Assembly (NCBI GenBank): GCA_015068655.1
Contig: SVKC01000002.1
Coordinates: 1-64,000 of the forward strand
Length of the DNA stretch: 64,000 nucleotides
Direction of reading: 5' to 3'
Origin: Oscillospiraceae bacterium
Lineage (GTDB): Bacteria > Bacillota > Clostridia > Monoglobales > Monoglobaceae
Shown here: positions 49,227 through 57,864 of the stretch, one piece after another
Layout: every line of letters starts with the position of its first letter
Numbering within the stretch: position 1 is the first letter of the stretch
The notes under the pieces: model-generated
The model's database searches: none
Told to the model about the DNA's origin: nothing
Seen by the model: the letters and a program-made list of their open reading frames with translations, nothing else
Translations under genes and position numbers: made by a program

Positions 49227-49504
49227 AACCAAATGCTGAAAAGGAGAAAAAAATAAATTACCTGTTTTTGGTGCTGTCAATTTTTTGCAACAGTCTGAAA
49301 AGCTTGTATGCAAAAAAAGCAATGCATACATAACCAAAAGTCACAATACTTACAATTTTTATATGTTTCTTGTTGCTTTTTGGATTGTTTTGTTGCGGGA
49401 ATCCCATCTTGGAACGGAGTTAGTGTGTGGACGTGTGCTATGTCTGTTATGTACGGCACTCTCTTAATTCTGGGACGGTTCTTACTGATTACTGTTTTTT
49501 GTTA

Positions 49505-50055
49505 AGACCCATTCCGGACACGGCGGTCCCGACCCGGGTGCTGTAGGCAATGGTGTTACCGAAGAATTCGTAAATCTGAATGTTTCGCTTGAACTCGCAC
49601 GCTTGCTTCGTGATGCCGGCTACGATGTGAGACTTTACCGCACGACGAGTGATGAAAATGTTCTTCAGGACAAAAACGCAGATTTACGCAACCGTGCCTC
49701 AACAGCAAACAATTGGGGCGCAGACTACTTCATCAGTATACACACAAACAGCTCTGTCCGTCCCGAAGCACAAGGTGTAGAAGCTTATGTCTACCGTCTC
49801 GGAGGAACATCGGAACGTCTTGCACAATCAATAGTTGATTCGGTTTCCCAAGACCTCGGTTCACAAAACCGTGGAGTTATGCGAGCAAACTTCGCCGTGC
49901 TTCGCCGCACAAATATGCCGGCAGTTCTCGTAGAGCTCGGTTATCTCACAAACTCAACCGAAGCCCTGAACCTGAATAGTCCGGCATGGCAACGTGCTGT
50001 TGCCGCCTCAATTTTCCGTGGAATTGTAGATGACATAGGGTTACCAAGACCTTAA
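49505..50055 (+). pseudogene. N-acetylmuramoyl-L-alanine amidase (Amidase_3) domain without a recognisable start
   Basis: Frame reads VKTHSGHGGPDPGAVGNGVTEEFVNLNVSLELARLLRDAGYDVRLYRT...YFISIHTNSS...AVLVELGYLTN. Zn-ligand and catalytic motifs are present, but the frame is closed by a TGA just upstream with no ATG. Confidence 0.75.
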
Positions 50056-50116
50056 AATCAAGGTTTTCTCTGCGTAACAATAAGCAAGCTGTTGCACAAA
50101 TAAGCACAAAGGAAAG

Positions 50117-50170
50117 GCGCCTCATTCTTCATCATCGGATTAAAGTATCCGGTAATACAGAATGAGACGC
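50117..50170. other. Long imperfect hairpin
   Basis: GCGcCTCATTCT (50117-50128)/AGAATGAGaCGC (50159-50170), inner CGGAT/ATCCG. Confidence 0.55.
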
Positions 50171-50218
50171 TTGTAGTATTTGTCTGGCAAGTCAAATCAA
50201 TATATATTGATTAAAATA

Positions 50219-50263
50219 GGGGTTGCTGCGTTAAGCATTTTAAATGCATAATGCAACAGCCCC
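50219..50263. terminator. Bidirectional terminator-like stem-loop
   Basis: GGGGTTGCTGC...GCAACAGCCCC between convergent genes. Confidence 0.75.
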
Positions 50264-50315
50264 GTTTTGGACTATTTCAGTAATTCCGAATATATTGGAT
50301 TTGAACCAACCTACA

Positions 50316-51200
50316 TCAAATTTCAACTGTCTGCTCGGTTTTTTCTTCGGCACGGTTGTCGCCATTTACATACATCTCCAAGGTTGTATAAACGAAGAAG
50401 TTTGTTATGAACGAGCTAAGTGCAGGAAGCATACAAGCCTCCAACAAAACAATCACAAGAATGGAAATTACATTATGGAAAAGTGAATATATAAGGTATG
50501 GAATTCCAATATTCATAGCCAAAACAACAAACAGCAACAGAACATTTTGTGGTGCCTTTATGAAGGTGAGTAAAAGTGAATTTTTGATTATATCAATGAA
50601 TGAAAGCTTGTAGCTAATCATCATCTGATATATGTACATATGCATCATTGTATACACAACCGTCACAGAAGCAACCAATATTGTCAGCAGAAACATTGAG
50701 TTTCTGTGATAAAACATAAACGCTACCGCAAGAAGATAGAAAACCACAAGGTCAATAATCCAAAGAAGAATGCTCTGTTTGAAGTTCTGTCTGAATTTTT
50801 CAAAGTAATCGCTGAAAAGCCAGCAATGTTCTTCTTTGCCGTAGTTTCTTGTGATAAACGTAAAGCCTGCCGTACAAGGACCCAGTCCCCAGAAAATCAA
50901 AAAACACATAGAAACTGCAAATCGCACAAAAAGGTCAAACACAGCAAGCATTGTAAGATCCACATCATTAGAAAAATCTGTAATACTGTTTATAATCGGC
51001 GAAGAAAAGATACCGGCAATAAACATAGTAACAAGAAAGAAAGGAATCGCTGTAATCAGGTACAGCCAATTGAGCTTGCAAAGATTCCACAGCTTTCTCG
51101 GCAATATTTCAAAAAAAGTCTTGATTCTGGGCTGATTTGGGTCGCGCTTATTGACACCCTTGCCCGGCTTTGCATAATTCTGAAAAAACATACTTATCAA
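50316..51200 (-). CDS. DUF624/YesL family membrane protein
   Basis: 294 aa; multiple TMs; FFEILPRKLWNLCKLNWLYLITAIPFFLVTMFIAG. Confidence 0.8.
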   Translation of the reverse strand: MISMFFQNYAKPGKGVNKRDPNQPRIKTFFEILPRKLWNLCKLNWLYLITAIPFFLVTMFIAGIFSSPIINSITDFSNDVDLTMLAVFDLFVRFAVSMCFLIFWGLGPCTAGFTFITRNYGKEEHCWLFSDYFEKFRQNFKQSILLWIIDLVVFYLLAVAFMFYHRNSMFLLTILVASVTVVYTMMHMYIYQMMISYKLSFIDIIKNSLLLTFIKAPQNVLLLFVVLAMNIGIPYLIYSLFHNVISILVIVLLEACMLPALSSFITNFFVYTTLEMYVNGDNRAEEKTEQTVEI

Positions 51201-51439
51201 CTCCTGTATAATGTTTTAATATTATATCATACCCAATAACAAAAAGCAAGCATTTTTGAAATGTTACAATTTATTAACAATTTTCAGAACCCATACTGTC
51301 AATTTTCGGAATAGCCTCGAACTTGTTTGGCAATGATATAAATGTTGATGAAAGAGATGTTCTAAAAAATTACTTTGTGAATATAAATTACATAAACATT
51401 GTTTAAATATCACCAAAGTTTATTAGGGAGTGAATTATC

Positions 51440-52075
51440 TTGAATACCGAAAGCTATACAGAGAATAATAAGGTCGTTATTGCCGGGACTGTTGCAAGTG
51501 AACCGGAGTTTTCCCATGAGGTTTATGAAGAGGTTTTTTATACCTTTATGTTGAATACTCCAAGGCTCAGCGAAACCCGTGATACCGTGAAGGTCACTAT
51601 ATCCGAAAAGTTTCTTATGGGAGAAGGTCTTGCGGTGGGTGATATGGTTGTAATTCAAGGACAGTTCAGGTCGTACAACAATTTCACCAATGTGGGAAAC
51701 CGTTTGATTCTTACGGTTTTTGTGAAGGATATTGAAAAAACAGAAGACGAGGAAAAAAGTCTCAATTCTATTTGTCTCAACGGCTACATATGCAAAAAGC
51801 CGGTCTATCGGACGACACCCTTCGGGCGTGAGATTGCGGACATTCTTCTTGCGGTCAACCGCTCCTACAACAAATCGGATTACATCCCCTGTATTGCCTG
51901 GGGCAGAAACGCCAAGTTTGCGGAATGTCTGAACGTTGGGGACAACGTTGTGGTGAAGGGAAGAATACAAAGCCGGGAATACCAGAAACGGCTCAGCGAC
52001 ACAGAAGTTGAAAGCAAAACTGCTTTTGAGGTTTCTGTGTCGAGAATGGAGGTTTGCGAGCGGTTTGCGGAATAA
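51440..52075 (+). CDS. Single-stranded DNA-binding protein with two OB-fold regions
   Basis: 211 aa; NKVVIAGTVASEPEFSHE... and SICLNGYICKKPVYRTTPFGREIADILLAVNRSYNKSDYIPCIAWGRNA. TTG start. Confidence 0.8.
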   Translation: MNTESYTENNKVVIAGTVASEPEFSHEVYEEVFYTFMLNTPRLSETRDTVKVTISEKFLMGEGLAVGDMVVIQGQFRSYNNFTNVGNRLILTVFVKDIEKTEDEEKSLNSICLNGYICKKPVYRTTPFGREIADILLAVNRSYNKSDYIPCIAWGRNAKFAECLNVGDNVVVKGRIQSREYQKRLSDTEVESKTAFEVSVSRMEVCERFAE

Positions 52076-52201
52076 TACCGGAATCACACAAATTTAACGA
52101 ATTTTGTGCAATATATCAAGTTTCAACCTCAAAGCATTATGTGTTTCCAAGCATAAAAAACGCAAGTTTACGATATTATACCTTTTAGTACAAAAAAGGT
52201 A

Positions 52202-52230
52202 TTGAAAATTTTTTACATTTGTTGTATAAT
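52202..52230 (+). promoter_or_regulatory. Sigma-A-type promoter upstream of Gfo/Idh
   Basis: TTGAAA-N17-TATAAT at 52202-52230, ~40 nt before the start codon at 52270. Confidence 0.75.
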
Positions 52231-52269
52231 ACTCGTAAAATCTTACGTTAGAATATGGAGGAAATCTAA

Positions 52270-53298
52270 ATGTTGAGAGTTGGTATTGTAGGATGCGGTA
52301 ATATTTTCACAATGCACGCAACAAGTGCGGATTATTTGAAGAATGCACAGATTGTCGGCGTTTGTGACATAAAAAAGGACAGAGCAGACAAAGCGGCAAA
52401 AAAGTATGGCTGTAAGGCTTATTATGATTACACCGAAATGATAAGCAAGGACAATTTGGATGTTGTACACGTTTGTGTTCCTCATTATTTGCATCCGATA
52501 ATTTCACGTTTTGCAATTGAAGCGGGCGTAAATGTACTTTGTGAAAAGCCCATGAGCATAAAATATGAAGATGCGATAGCAAATGTTGAGCTTGCAGAAA
52601 AAATGGGTGTGAAATATGGAATTATTTTTCAGTGCAGATTCAATGATTCCTCAAAGCTTGTGAAAGAAAAGCTTGAGGACGGGACACTGGGAAAAATTAT
52701 TTCTGCAAGGGTTGTACTCACCTGGTGCAAGCCTGATGAATATTACAGCCTATCCGACTGGAAAGGTACTTGGGAAAAAGAGGGCGGCGGCGTCCTGATT
52801 GACCAGGCAATTCATTCAATTGACCTTGCCAACTGGTTCATCAACGACGAGATAGAAAGCGTTCAGGCACATTTGTCAAATCGAGGTCATTCCATTATGG
52901 AGGTTGACGATACAGCAGAAGGTCTTGTGAAATACAAGGGCGGTGCTACTCTCGGTTTCTGGGCTATGAACAATTACGGTTGTGATGATCCTATCGAAAT
53001 CAGACTTTGCTGTGAAAACGGAAAGGTAACAATGGACTATGACAACGCAGAGATTGTTCTGAATGACGGACGCAAATTCACAGCAGCAACTACGGTAGAC
53101 CCCGATGTAACTTATGAAGACGGTAAGGATTACTGGGGATTCCAGCATATACGTGAAATTGCAGATTTCTATGATGCTGTGGAAAATGACCGCGAGCCAT
53201 CAATAAGCGGCAGAGAAGCATTGAAAATCCAAAAGCTGATTTGCGAAATTTATGAAAAGGGAACCAAGAATTTCGAAAGAAATTCCTGTGAAAACTAA
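52270..53298 (+). CDS. Gfo/Idh/MocA family oxidoreductase
   Basis: 342 aa; VGIVGCGNIFTMHATSADYL, NVLCEKPMSI. Confidence 0.93.
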   Translation: MLRVGIVGCGNIFTMHATSADYLKNAQIVGVCDIKKDRADKAAKKYGCKAYYDYTEMISKDNLDVVHVCVPHYLHPIISRFAIEAGVNVLCEKPMSIKYEDAIANVELAEKMGVKYGIIFQCRFNDSSKLVKEKLEDGTLGKIISARVVLTWCKPDEYYSLSDWKGTWEKEGGGVLIDQAIHSIDLANWFINDEIESVQAHLSNRGHSIMEVDDTAEGLVKYKGGATLGFWAMNNYGCDDPIEIRLCCENGKVTMDYDNAEIVLNDGRKFTAATTVDPDVTYEDGKDYWGFQHIREIADFYDAVENDREPSISGREALKIQKLICEIYEKGTKNFERNSCEN

Positions 53299-53310
53299 AA
53301 CGAATATATG

Positions 53311-53343
53311 AAAAATGACAACATCAAATAGTTGTCATTTTTT
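53311..53343 (+). terminator. Rho-independent terminator
   Basis: AAAAATGACAAC-atcaaata-GTTGTCATTTTTTG. Confidence 0.9.
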
Positions 53344-53360
53344 GTTTGATGTGGTATAAT

Positions 53361-53569
53361 GATTTCATCGAAGATGAAATCAGCGATATAAATTCCTGAC
53401 GGAATTTGCGATATACCTTGCTGTGCGATATATCCTGACGGATGCGATATGTCCCTTCGGGACGAGAAAAGGAATTTATATCATATCGCTTTGCTTGCAA
53501 AATATCGCAATCGAACTTTTGTGAGATTATATCGCACGAACGGAGTGAGTATATCGCCAAAATATTGGC
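53361..53569. repeat. Mirrored GCGATAT/ATATCGC heptamer array with interspersed hairpins
   Basis: GCGATAT at 53383, 53408, 53425, 53444, then ATATCGC at 53483, 53502, 53529, 53551. Hairpins GATTTCATCgaaGATGAAATC, ATTCCtgacGGAAT, TCCtgacGGA, TCCCttcGGGA, GCCAAaataTTGGC lie between and flanking. Confidence 0.85.
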
Positions 53570-53638
53570 ATCCAAATCGTTCATTGATTCTATAATAAAT
53601 TCACTAAAACAAGCCAAATTCATTTAAATTGTAAAAAA

Positions 53639-54673
53639 ATGGAGGAAAGCACAATGAAAGCTTTAAAAGCTATGTCCAAAATAATTCCGGGATTTGCCGT
53701 ATCTCTTGTAATAGCGGTAGTTGCACGAACGTTGGAAAACCTTTTGCCGATACATATTATAGGAGCATCTGTCATTGCTCTGTTTTTGGGAATGATAATA
53801 AACTCTTTTTGGAAACCGAAATGTTTGAATGCCGGTATCAAGTTTACTTCAAAAAAGGTCTTGAAAATTGCAATTATACTTCTGGGGGCTTCTCTCAGCG
53901 TCAGGGTAATTCTTTCTGTCGGAAAGCTATCCCTTCTGGTAATGCTTTTCACCTTGCTTACGTGTTTCGGCGGAGGATATTTCATTGGAAAAGGGCTGAA
54001 GCTGAACTGGAAGCTTTCAAACCTTATTTCCGCAGGAACAGGAATTTGCGGAGGTTCTGCCATAGCCGCTATTGCTCCTGTAATTGATGCAGAAGATTCG
54101 GATATTGCTTATGCAATGTCAGCAACCTTCTTGTTTGATATGGCAATGATTGTACTGTTTCCCATTATGGGAAAAGCTCTGGGACTCAGCGATATGGCTT
54201 ATGGTCTTTGGGCAGGGACTGCGGTGAATGACACCTCAAGCGTGGTAGCGGCAGGTTATGCTTTCAGCGAAGGCGCCGGTGATTTTGCTACAATGGTAAA
54301 GCTGACGCGAACATTGTCCATAATTCCTACGGTTCTTGTTTTCTCTTTTGTAAATTTGAGACTCAAGAGAAAAGAAAGCTCTGGCGCAGAATATACAAAA
54401 ATAAACATTTGGAAGTTGTTTCCCTGGTTTATCCTCGGCTTTTTGAGTCTTGCAGCAATCAACAGCGTTGGTATCATTCCGGCAAACATTTCGGGAATTG
54501 CCAAGGATATAAGCAAGTTTTTAATGGTTGCGGCACTTGCGGCAATCGGACTTAATACAAGCTTCAACGATATGAAAAAATCAGGCATAAGCCCTATGGT
54601 TCACGGTTTTGTTATATCTGCCCTTGTAGTAATTGTAGCTATCAGCGTTGAATGGTGTATGGGTTTGGTGTAA
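53639..54673 (+). CDS. YeiH family putative sulfate exporter
   Basis: 344 aa; LPIHIIGASVIALFLGMIINSFWKPK, SAGTGICGGSAIAAIAPVI, LWAGTAVNDTSSVVAAGYAFS. Confidence 0.92.
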   Translation: MEESTMKALKAMSKIIPGFAVSLVIAVVARTLENLLPIHIIGASVIALFLGMIINSFWKPKCLNAGIKFTSKKVLKIAIILLGASLSVRVILSVGKLSLLVMLFTLLTCFGGGYFIGKGLKLNWKLSNLISAGTGICGGSAIAAIAPVIDAEDSDIAYAMSATFLFDMAMIVLFPIMGKALGLSDMAYGLWAGTAVNDTSSVVAAGYAFSEGAGDFATMVKLTRTLSIIPTVLVFSFVNLRLKRKESSGAEYTKINIWKLFPWFILGFLSLAAINSVGIIPANISGIAKDISKFLMVAALAAIGLNTSFNDMKKSGISPMVHGFVISALVVIVAISVEWCMGLV

Positions 54674-54713
54674 TAGTTTGGTTCACATTAGATGAAAAGG
54701 AAGCGAATATAAG

Positions 54714-56078
54714 ATGGAAAAAAGAAAACAAAAAAATGATTTTTCCAAGGGTGCAGTATGGAGACTTATTGTAGCTCAGGCAGTTCCTTTGACCGTCGCT
54801 CAACTAGTTCAGCTTCTCTATAATGTAGTAGACAGAATTTACATCGGGCATATGGAGGCGGGGAACAGTCTGGCTCTCACGGGAATTGGACTTACCTTCC
54901 CCGTAATCACACTTATAATGGCTTTTACCGCACTCTTTGGTATGGGCGGAGTTCCATTGTTTTCTATGGCAAGAGGTGCGGGCGACACAAAACGAGCAGA
55001 AAAAATACTGGGAAATTCCTGTGCTTTGCTTGTGCTCAGCTCAATAATTCTTACAGCTATTTGTTATGCTTTTCGCAAACCGATTCTTTTTGCCTTTGGT
55101 GCCGGTGAAAACTCCTATATTTATGCAAAGGATTATCTAGACATATATCTTGCCGGCACAACTTTTTCAATGCTTGCTACGGGACTGAATGGTTACATAA
55201 ACGCTCAGGGCTTTCCAAAAATAGGTATGCTCTCTGTGATTTTGGGCGCAGCTCTGAATATTATTCTCGACCCGATTTTTATTTTTGGACTTGATATGGG
55301 TGTCAAAGGTGCGGCTCTTGCAACAGTCATCAGTCAGGTTGTTTCTGCAATATGGGTTCTTAGCTTTCTTTTCAGCAAACGTGCAATTGTACGACTGATG
55401 TTAAAGAGCATCTCCTTGAATCAGAATATAACAAAAGATATTCTCAGGCTTGGAACGTCAAATTTCATAATGCAGGGTACAAGCTGCCTTGTTCAGGTTG
55501 CGTGTAATTCAACCTTACAGATATATGGCGGAGACATTTATGTAGGTATTATGACCGTAGTGAACTCTGTACGTGAAATTCTTATGCTTCCCGTAAGCGG
55601 AATTATGAACGGAGCTTTGCCTGTTATCAGTTTCAACTATGGTGCAAAGCTTTATTCAAGAGTGAAATCGGGTATAAAGTTTAATGCAATCTTAGGTGCA
55701 GTATACACTATGGCAGCCTGGATTCTTGTGGTTGTTTTCCCCGGCTTCTGGTTCAATGTTTTTTCGGACGACCCGGGACTTGCTGCTATGGGATGCAATG
55801 CTCTGAAGACCTATTTTTTCGGTTTTGTCTTTATGGCACTTCAGTTTGCGGGTCAGTCAACTTTTCAGGCTCTCGGTGATGCAAAGCACGCAATTTTCTT
55901 TTCCCTTCTCAGGAAGGCAATTATTGTGGTGCCTCTCACGCTTCTTCTTCCTTCGGCAGGTTTTGGAGTAAATGGCGTTTTTCTTGCAGAGCCTATCTCA
56001 AACCTGATTGGCGGCGTTGCCTGCTTTCTCACTATGCGTCTTACAGTTTACAAAAGGCTTGGGAATGAAAATAAATAA
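54714..56078 (+). CDS. MATE family efflux transporter
   Basis: 454 aa; AVPLTVAQLVQLLYNVVDRIYIGHM..., 12-TM MATE pattern. Confidence 0.93.
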   Translation: MEKRKQKNDFSKGAVWRLIVAQAVPLTVAQLVQLLYNVVDRIYIGHMEAGNSLALTGIGLTFPVITLIMAFTALFGMGGVPLFSMARGAGDTKRAEKILGNSCALLVLSSIILTAICYAFRKPILFAFGAGENSYIYAKDYLDIYLAGTTFSMLATGLNGYINAQGFPKIGMLSVILGAALNIILDPIFIFGLDMGVKGAALATVISQVVSAIWVLSFLFSKRAIVRLMLKSISLNQNITKDILRLGTSNFIMQGTSCLVQVACNSTLQIYGGDIYVGIMTVVNSVREILMLPVSGIMNGALPVISFNYGAKLYSRVKSGIKFNAILGAVYTMAAWILVVVFPGFWFNVFSDDPGLAAMGCNALKTYFFGFVFMALQFAGQSTFQALGDAKHAIFFSLLRKAIIVVPLTLLLPSAGFGVNGVFLAEPISNLIGGVACFLTMRLTVYKRLGNENK

Positions 56079-56090
56079 ACGGGTGATATT

Positions 56091-56372
56091 ATGATATATA
56101 ATTATATTCTTGCTGGATGGAATCTGCTTGTTATGCTGTTTTTCGGACTTGACAAGCTTCTTGCGAAAACTGCATCACGAAGGATAAGTGAAAAAACTCT
56201 GCTTCTGCTCAGCTTTGCCCTTGGCGGTATGGGGGCTTTGTTTGGAATGGTTTTGTTTAACCACAAAACAAGTAAACCAAAATTCAAATACTCCGTTCCG
56301 ATAGCAGCTTTATTGACACTGATTTCAGGCGGAGCAATACTTTATTTTTTTGTATCAGGTGAGATAAAATGA
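56091..56372 (+). CDS. DUF1294 family membrane protein
   Basis: 93 aa; NLLVMLFFGLDKLLAKTASRRISEKTLLLLSFALGGMGALFGMVLFNHKTSKPKF. Confidence 0.9.
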   Translation: MIYNYILAGWNLLVMLFFGLDKLLAKTASRRISEKTLLLLSFALGGMGALFGMVLFNHKTSKPKFKYSVPIAALLTLISGGAILYFFVSGEIK

Positions 56373-57148
56373 AAATTGCATATATAGGAATAGATTTGTT
56401 TTATACAGCACTGGAAAGTCTTGTGGATTGCGGATGTGAGATTGGCGAAATTTTCACCTGCAAAACTGACAATAAAACTGAATTCAATCTGAAAATCCGT
56501 AATTTTGCAGAAACAAGAAACATTCCCTGTCAAATGACTCGCATAACATTAGAAGACATTGAACGGCTGAAAAAATCAGGCTGTGAGCTTGCTGTTTGTG
56601 CAGGTTATTATTACAAAATTCCTGTCAACACAGACTTTCCCATTGTGAACATTCACCCCAGCCTTCTTCCTGTGGGACGCGGCTCTTGGCCTATGCCTCA
56701 AACAATTCTCAAAGGACTGAAAAAAAGCGGTGTTTCGGTTCACAAAATTGCAGAAAGCTTTGATACAGGCGATATTCTTCTTCAAAAAGAATTCAACTTA
56801 GATGAAAAGGAAACCCTTGTTAGCTTTATGGAAAAAGTTTATGTATTGATTCCCCAAATGATGGATGAGCTTGTAAATAATTTTGAAGAGCTGTGGAAAA
56901 AAGCTCGTGTTCAAACTGGGGATGAATATTGGGAAGCCCCGTCTGTCTCAGATATGACGGTGAGAGAAAATATGACCGTTTGGGAGGCTGACAGAATTCT
57001 TCGTGCCTTTTTGGGATATGAATGTTATTACGAAGGACAGGAACGCTTTGAAATCATAGGCGGTCGTGCCTTTGAAGGCACAGCGAGAGGAAATGTTCTC
57101 CCTCTTTCTGACGGATATATAACATACGAAAAAATCAGCCTAATCTGA
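56369..57148 (+). CDS. Formyltransferase family protein (methionyl-tRNA formyltransferase-like)
   Basis: 259 aa; VNIHPSLLPVGRGSWPMPQTI, SVHKIAESFDTGDILLQ. ATGA overlap with the DUF1294 gene. Confidence 0.85.
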   Translation: MKIAYIGIDLFYTALESLVDCGCEIGEIFTCKTDNKTEFNLKIRNFAETRNIPCQMTRITLEDIERLKKSGCELAVCAGYYYKIPVNTDFPIVNIHPSLLPVGRGSWPMPQTILKGLKKSGVSVHKIAESFDTGDILLQKEFNLDEKETLVSFMEKVYVLIPQMMDELVNNFEELWKKARVQTGDEYWEAPSVSDMTVRENMTVWEADRILRAFLGYECYYEGQERFEIIGGRAFEGTARGNVLPLSDGYITYEKISLI

Positions 57149-57170
57149 TAAATCAGGTTAGGCTGATTTT
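57131..57170. terminator. Bidirectional terminator overlapping the formyltransferase stop codon
   Basis: AAAATCAGCCTAATCTGA-taaa-TCAGGTTAGGCTGATTTT. Confidence 0.85.
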
Positions 57171-57174
57171 GATT

Positions 57175-57849
57175 TTACAGCATTTCAATATGCTTTGCAA
57201 TATTCTGCATTTCCTCGTCTGTTGCGGAAATCACTTCGGCACATTTTTGAAGACGTGCCGCAATCCCTTCAGGGTCGGGAATATCCTTCTTGTACTTCAC
57301 GTGATGTTCAAGACTTGCCCAGAAATCCATAGCAATTGTTCGTATCTGCACCTCAACCTTGATATACTGTTTTTTGTCCGAGAAGAAAACAGGAATCTCA
57401 ATTATCATATGATAGCTTCGATAGCCGTTTGGCTTTGGATTTTTTATGTAATCCTTGACAGCAAGCAATACAATATCATCCTGCTGTGTAAGCATATTTG
57501 CTACTGTGTAAATATCTTCAATAAAAGAGCATATCACACGGACACCCGCAACATCGTTCAGGTTCTCGGAAACAGATTCAAGAGAGACATCCTTGCCGTT
57601 GCGGATAAGCTTTTCAGCAATGCTTTTTGGTTTTTTTATGCGGTATTTTATGCTTTCAATAGGGTTACGTTGCTGGCGCACCGACATTTCGTGGCTCAGA
57701 ATTTCCAGCTTTGTCGTAACCTCCTGAATGGCACATTGATAAATCATCATCAGTTCTTCAAACTGTTTTGCGTAACTTGCAAAGATTTTACCCGTGTCCT
57801 CGGGAATGTTCACCTGAGCAAGAAAAGCTTTTTTCAGTTCTTTTTCCAT
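57175..57849 (-). CDS. GTP pyrophosphokinase family protein (small alarmone synthetase-like)
   Basis: 224 aa; RelA/SpoT synthetase motifs NDVAGVRVICSFIEDIYTVANML, NGYRSYHMIIEIPVF, KVEVQIRTIAMDFWASLEHHVKYK. Confidence 0.9.
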   Translation of the reverse strand: MEKELKKAFLAQVNIPEDTGKIFASYAKQFEELMMIYQCAIQEVTTKLEILSHEMSVRQQRNPIESIKYRIKKPKSIAEKLIRNGKDVSLESVSENLNDVAGVRVICSFIEDIYTVANMLTQQDDIVLLAVKDYIKNPKPNGYRSYHMIIEIPVFFSDKKQYIKVEVQIRTIAMDFWASLEHHVKYKKDIPDPEGIAARLQKCAEVISATDEEMQNIAKHIEML

Positions 57850-57864
57850 GGTTAATTCCTTTCG

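Noticed and set aside
49277-49505. Small ORFs on both strands (60-65 aa), including a Cys-rich one (CKYCDFWLCMHCFFC)
   Set aside because: Mutually overlapping, no ribosome-binding site or family match; more likely remnant or intergenic sequence before the amidase fragment.
53361-53569. Heptamer array considered as CRISPR
   Set aside because: Units are 7 nt, spacing is irregular, orientation reverses halfway, and no cas genes are nearby.
57175-57849. Small alarmone synthetase considered as a toxin/phage-defence (toxSAS) module
   Set aside because: No small antitoxin-like ORF beside it; the neighbourhood is housekeeping and the protein looks like an ordinary single-domain synthetase.
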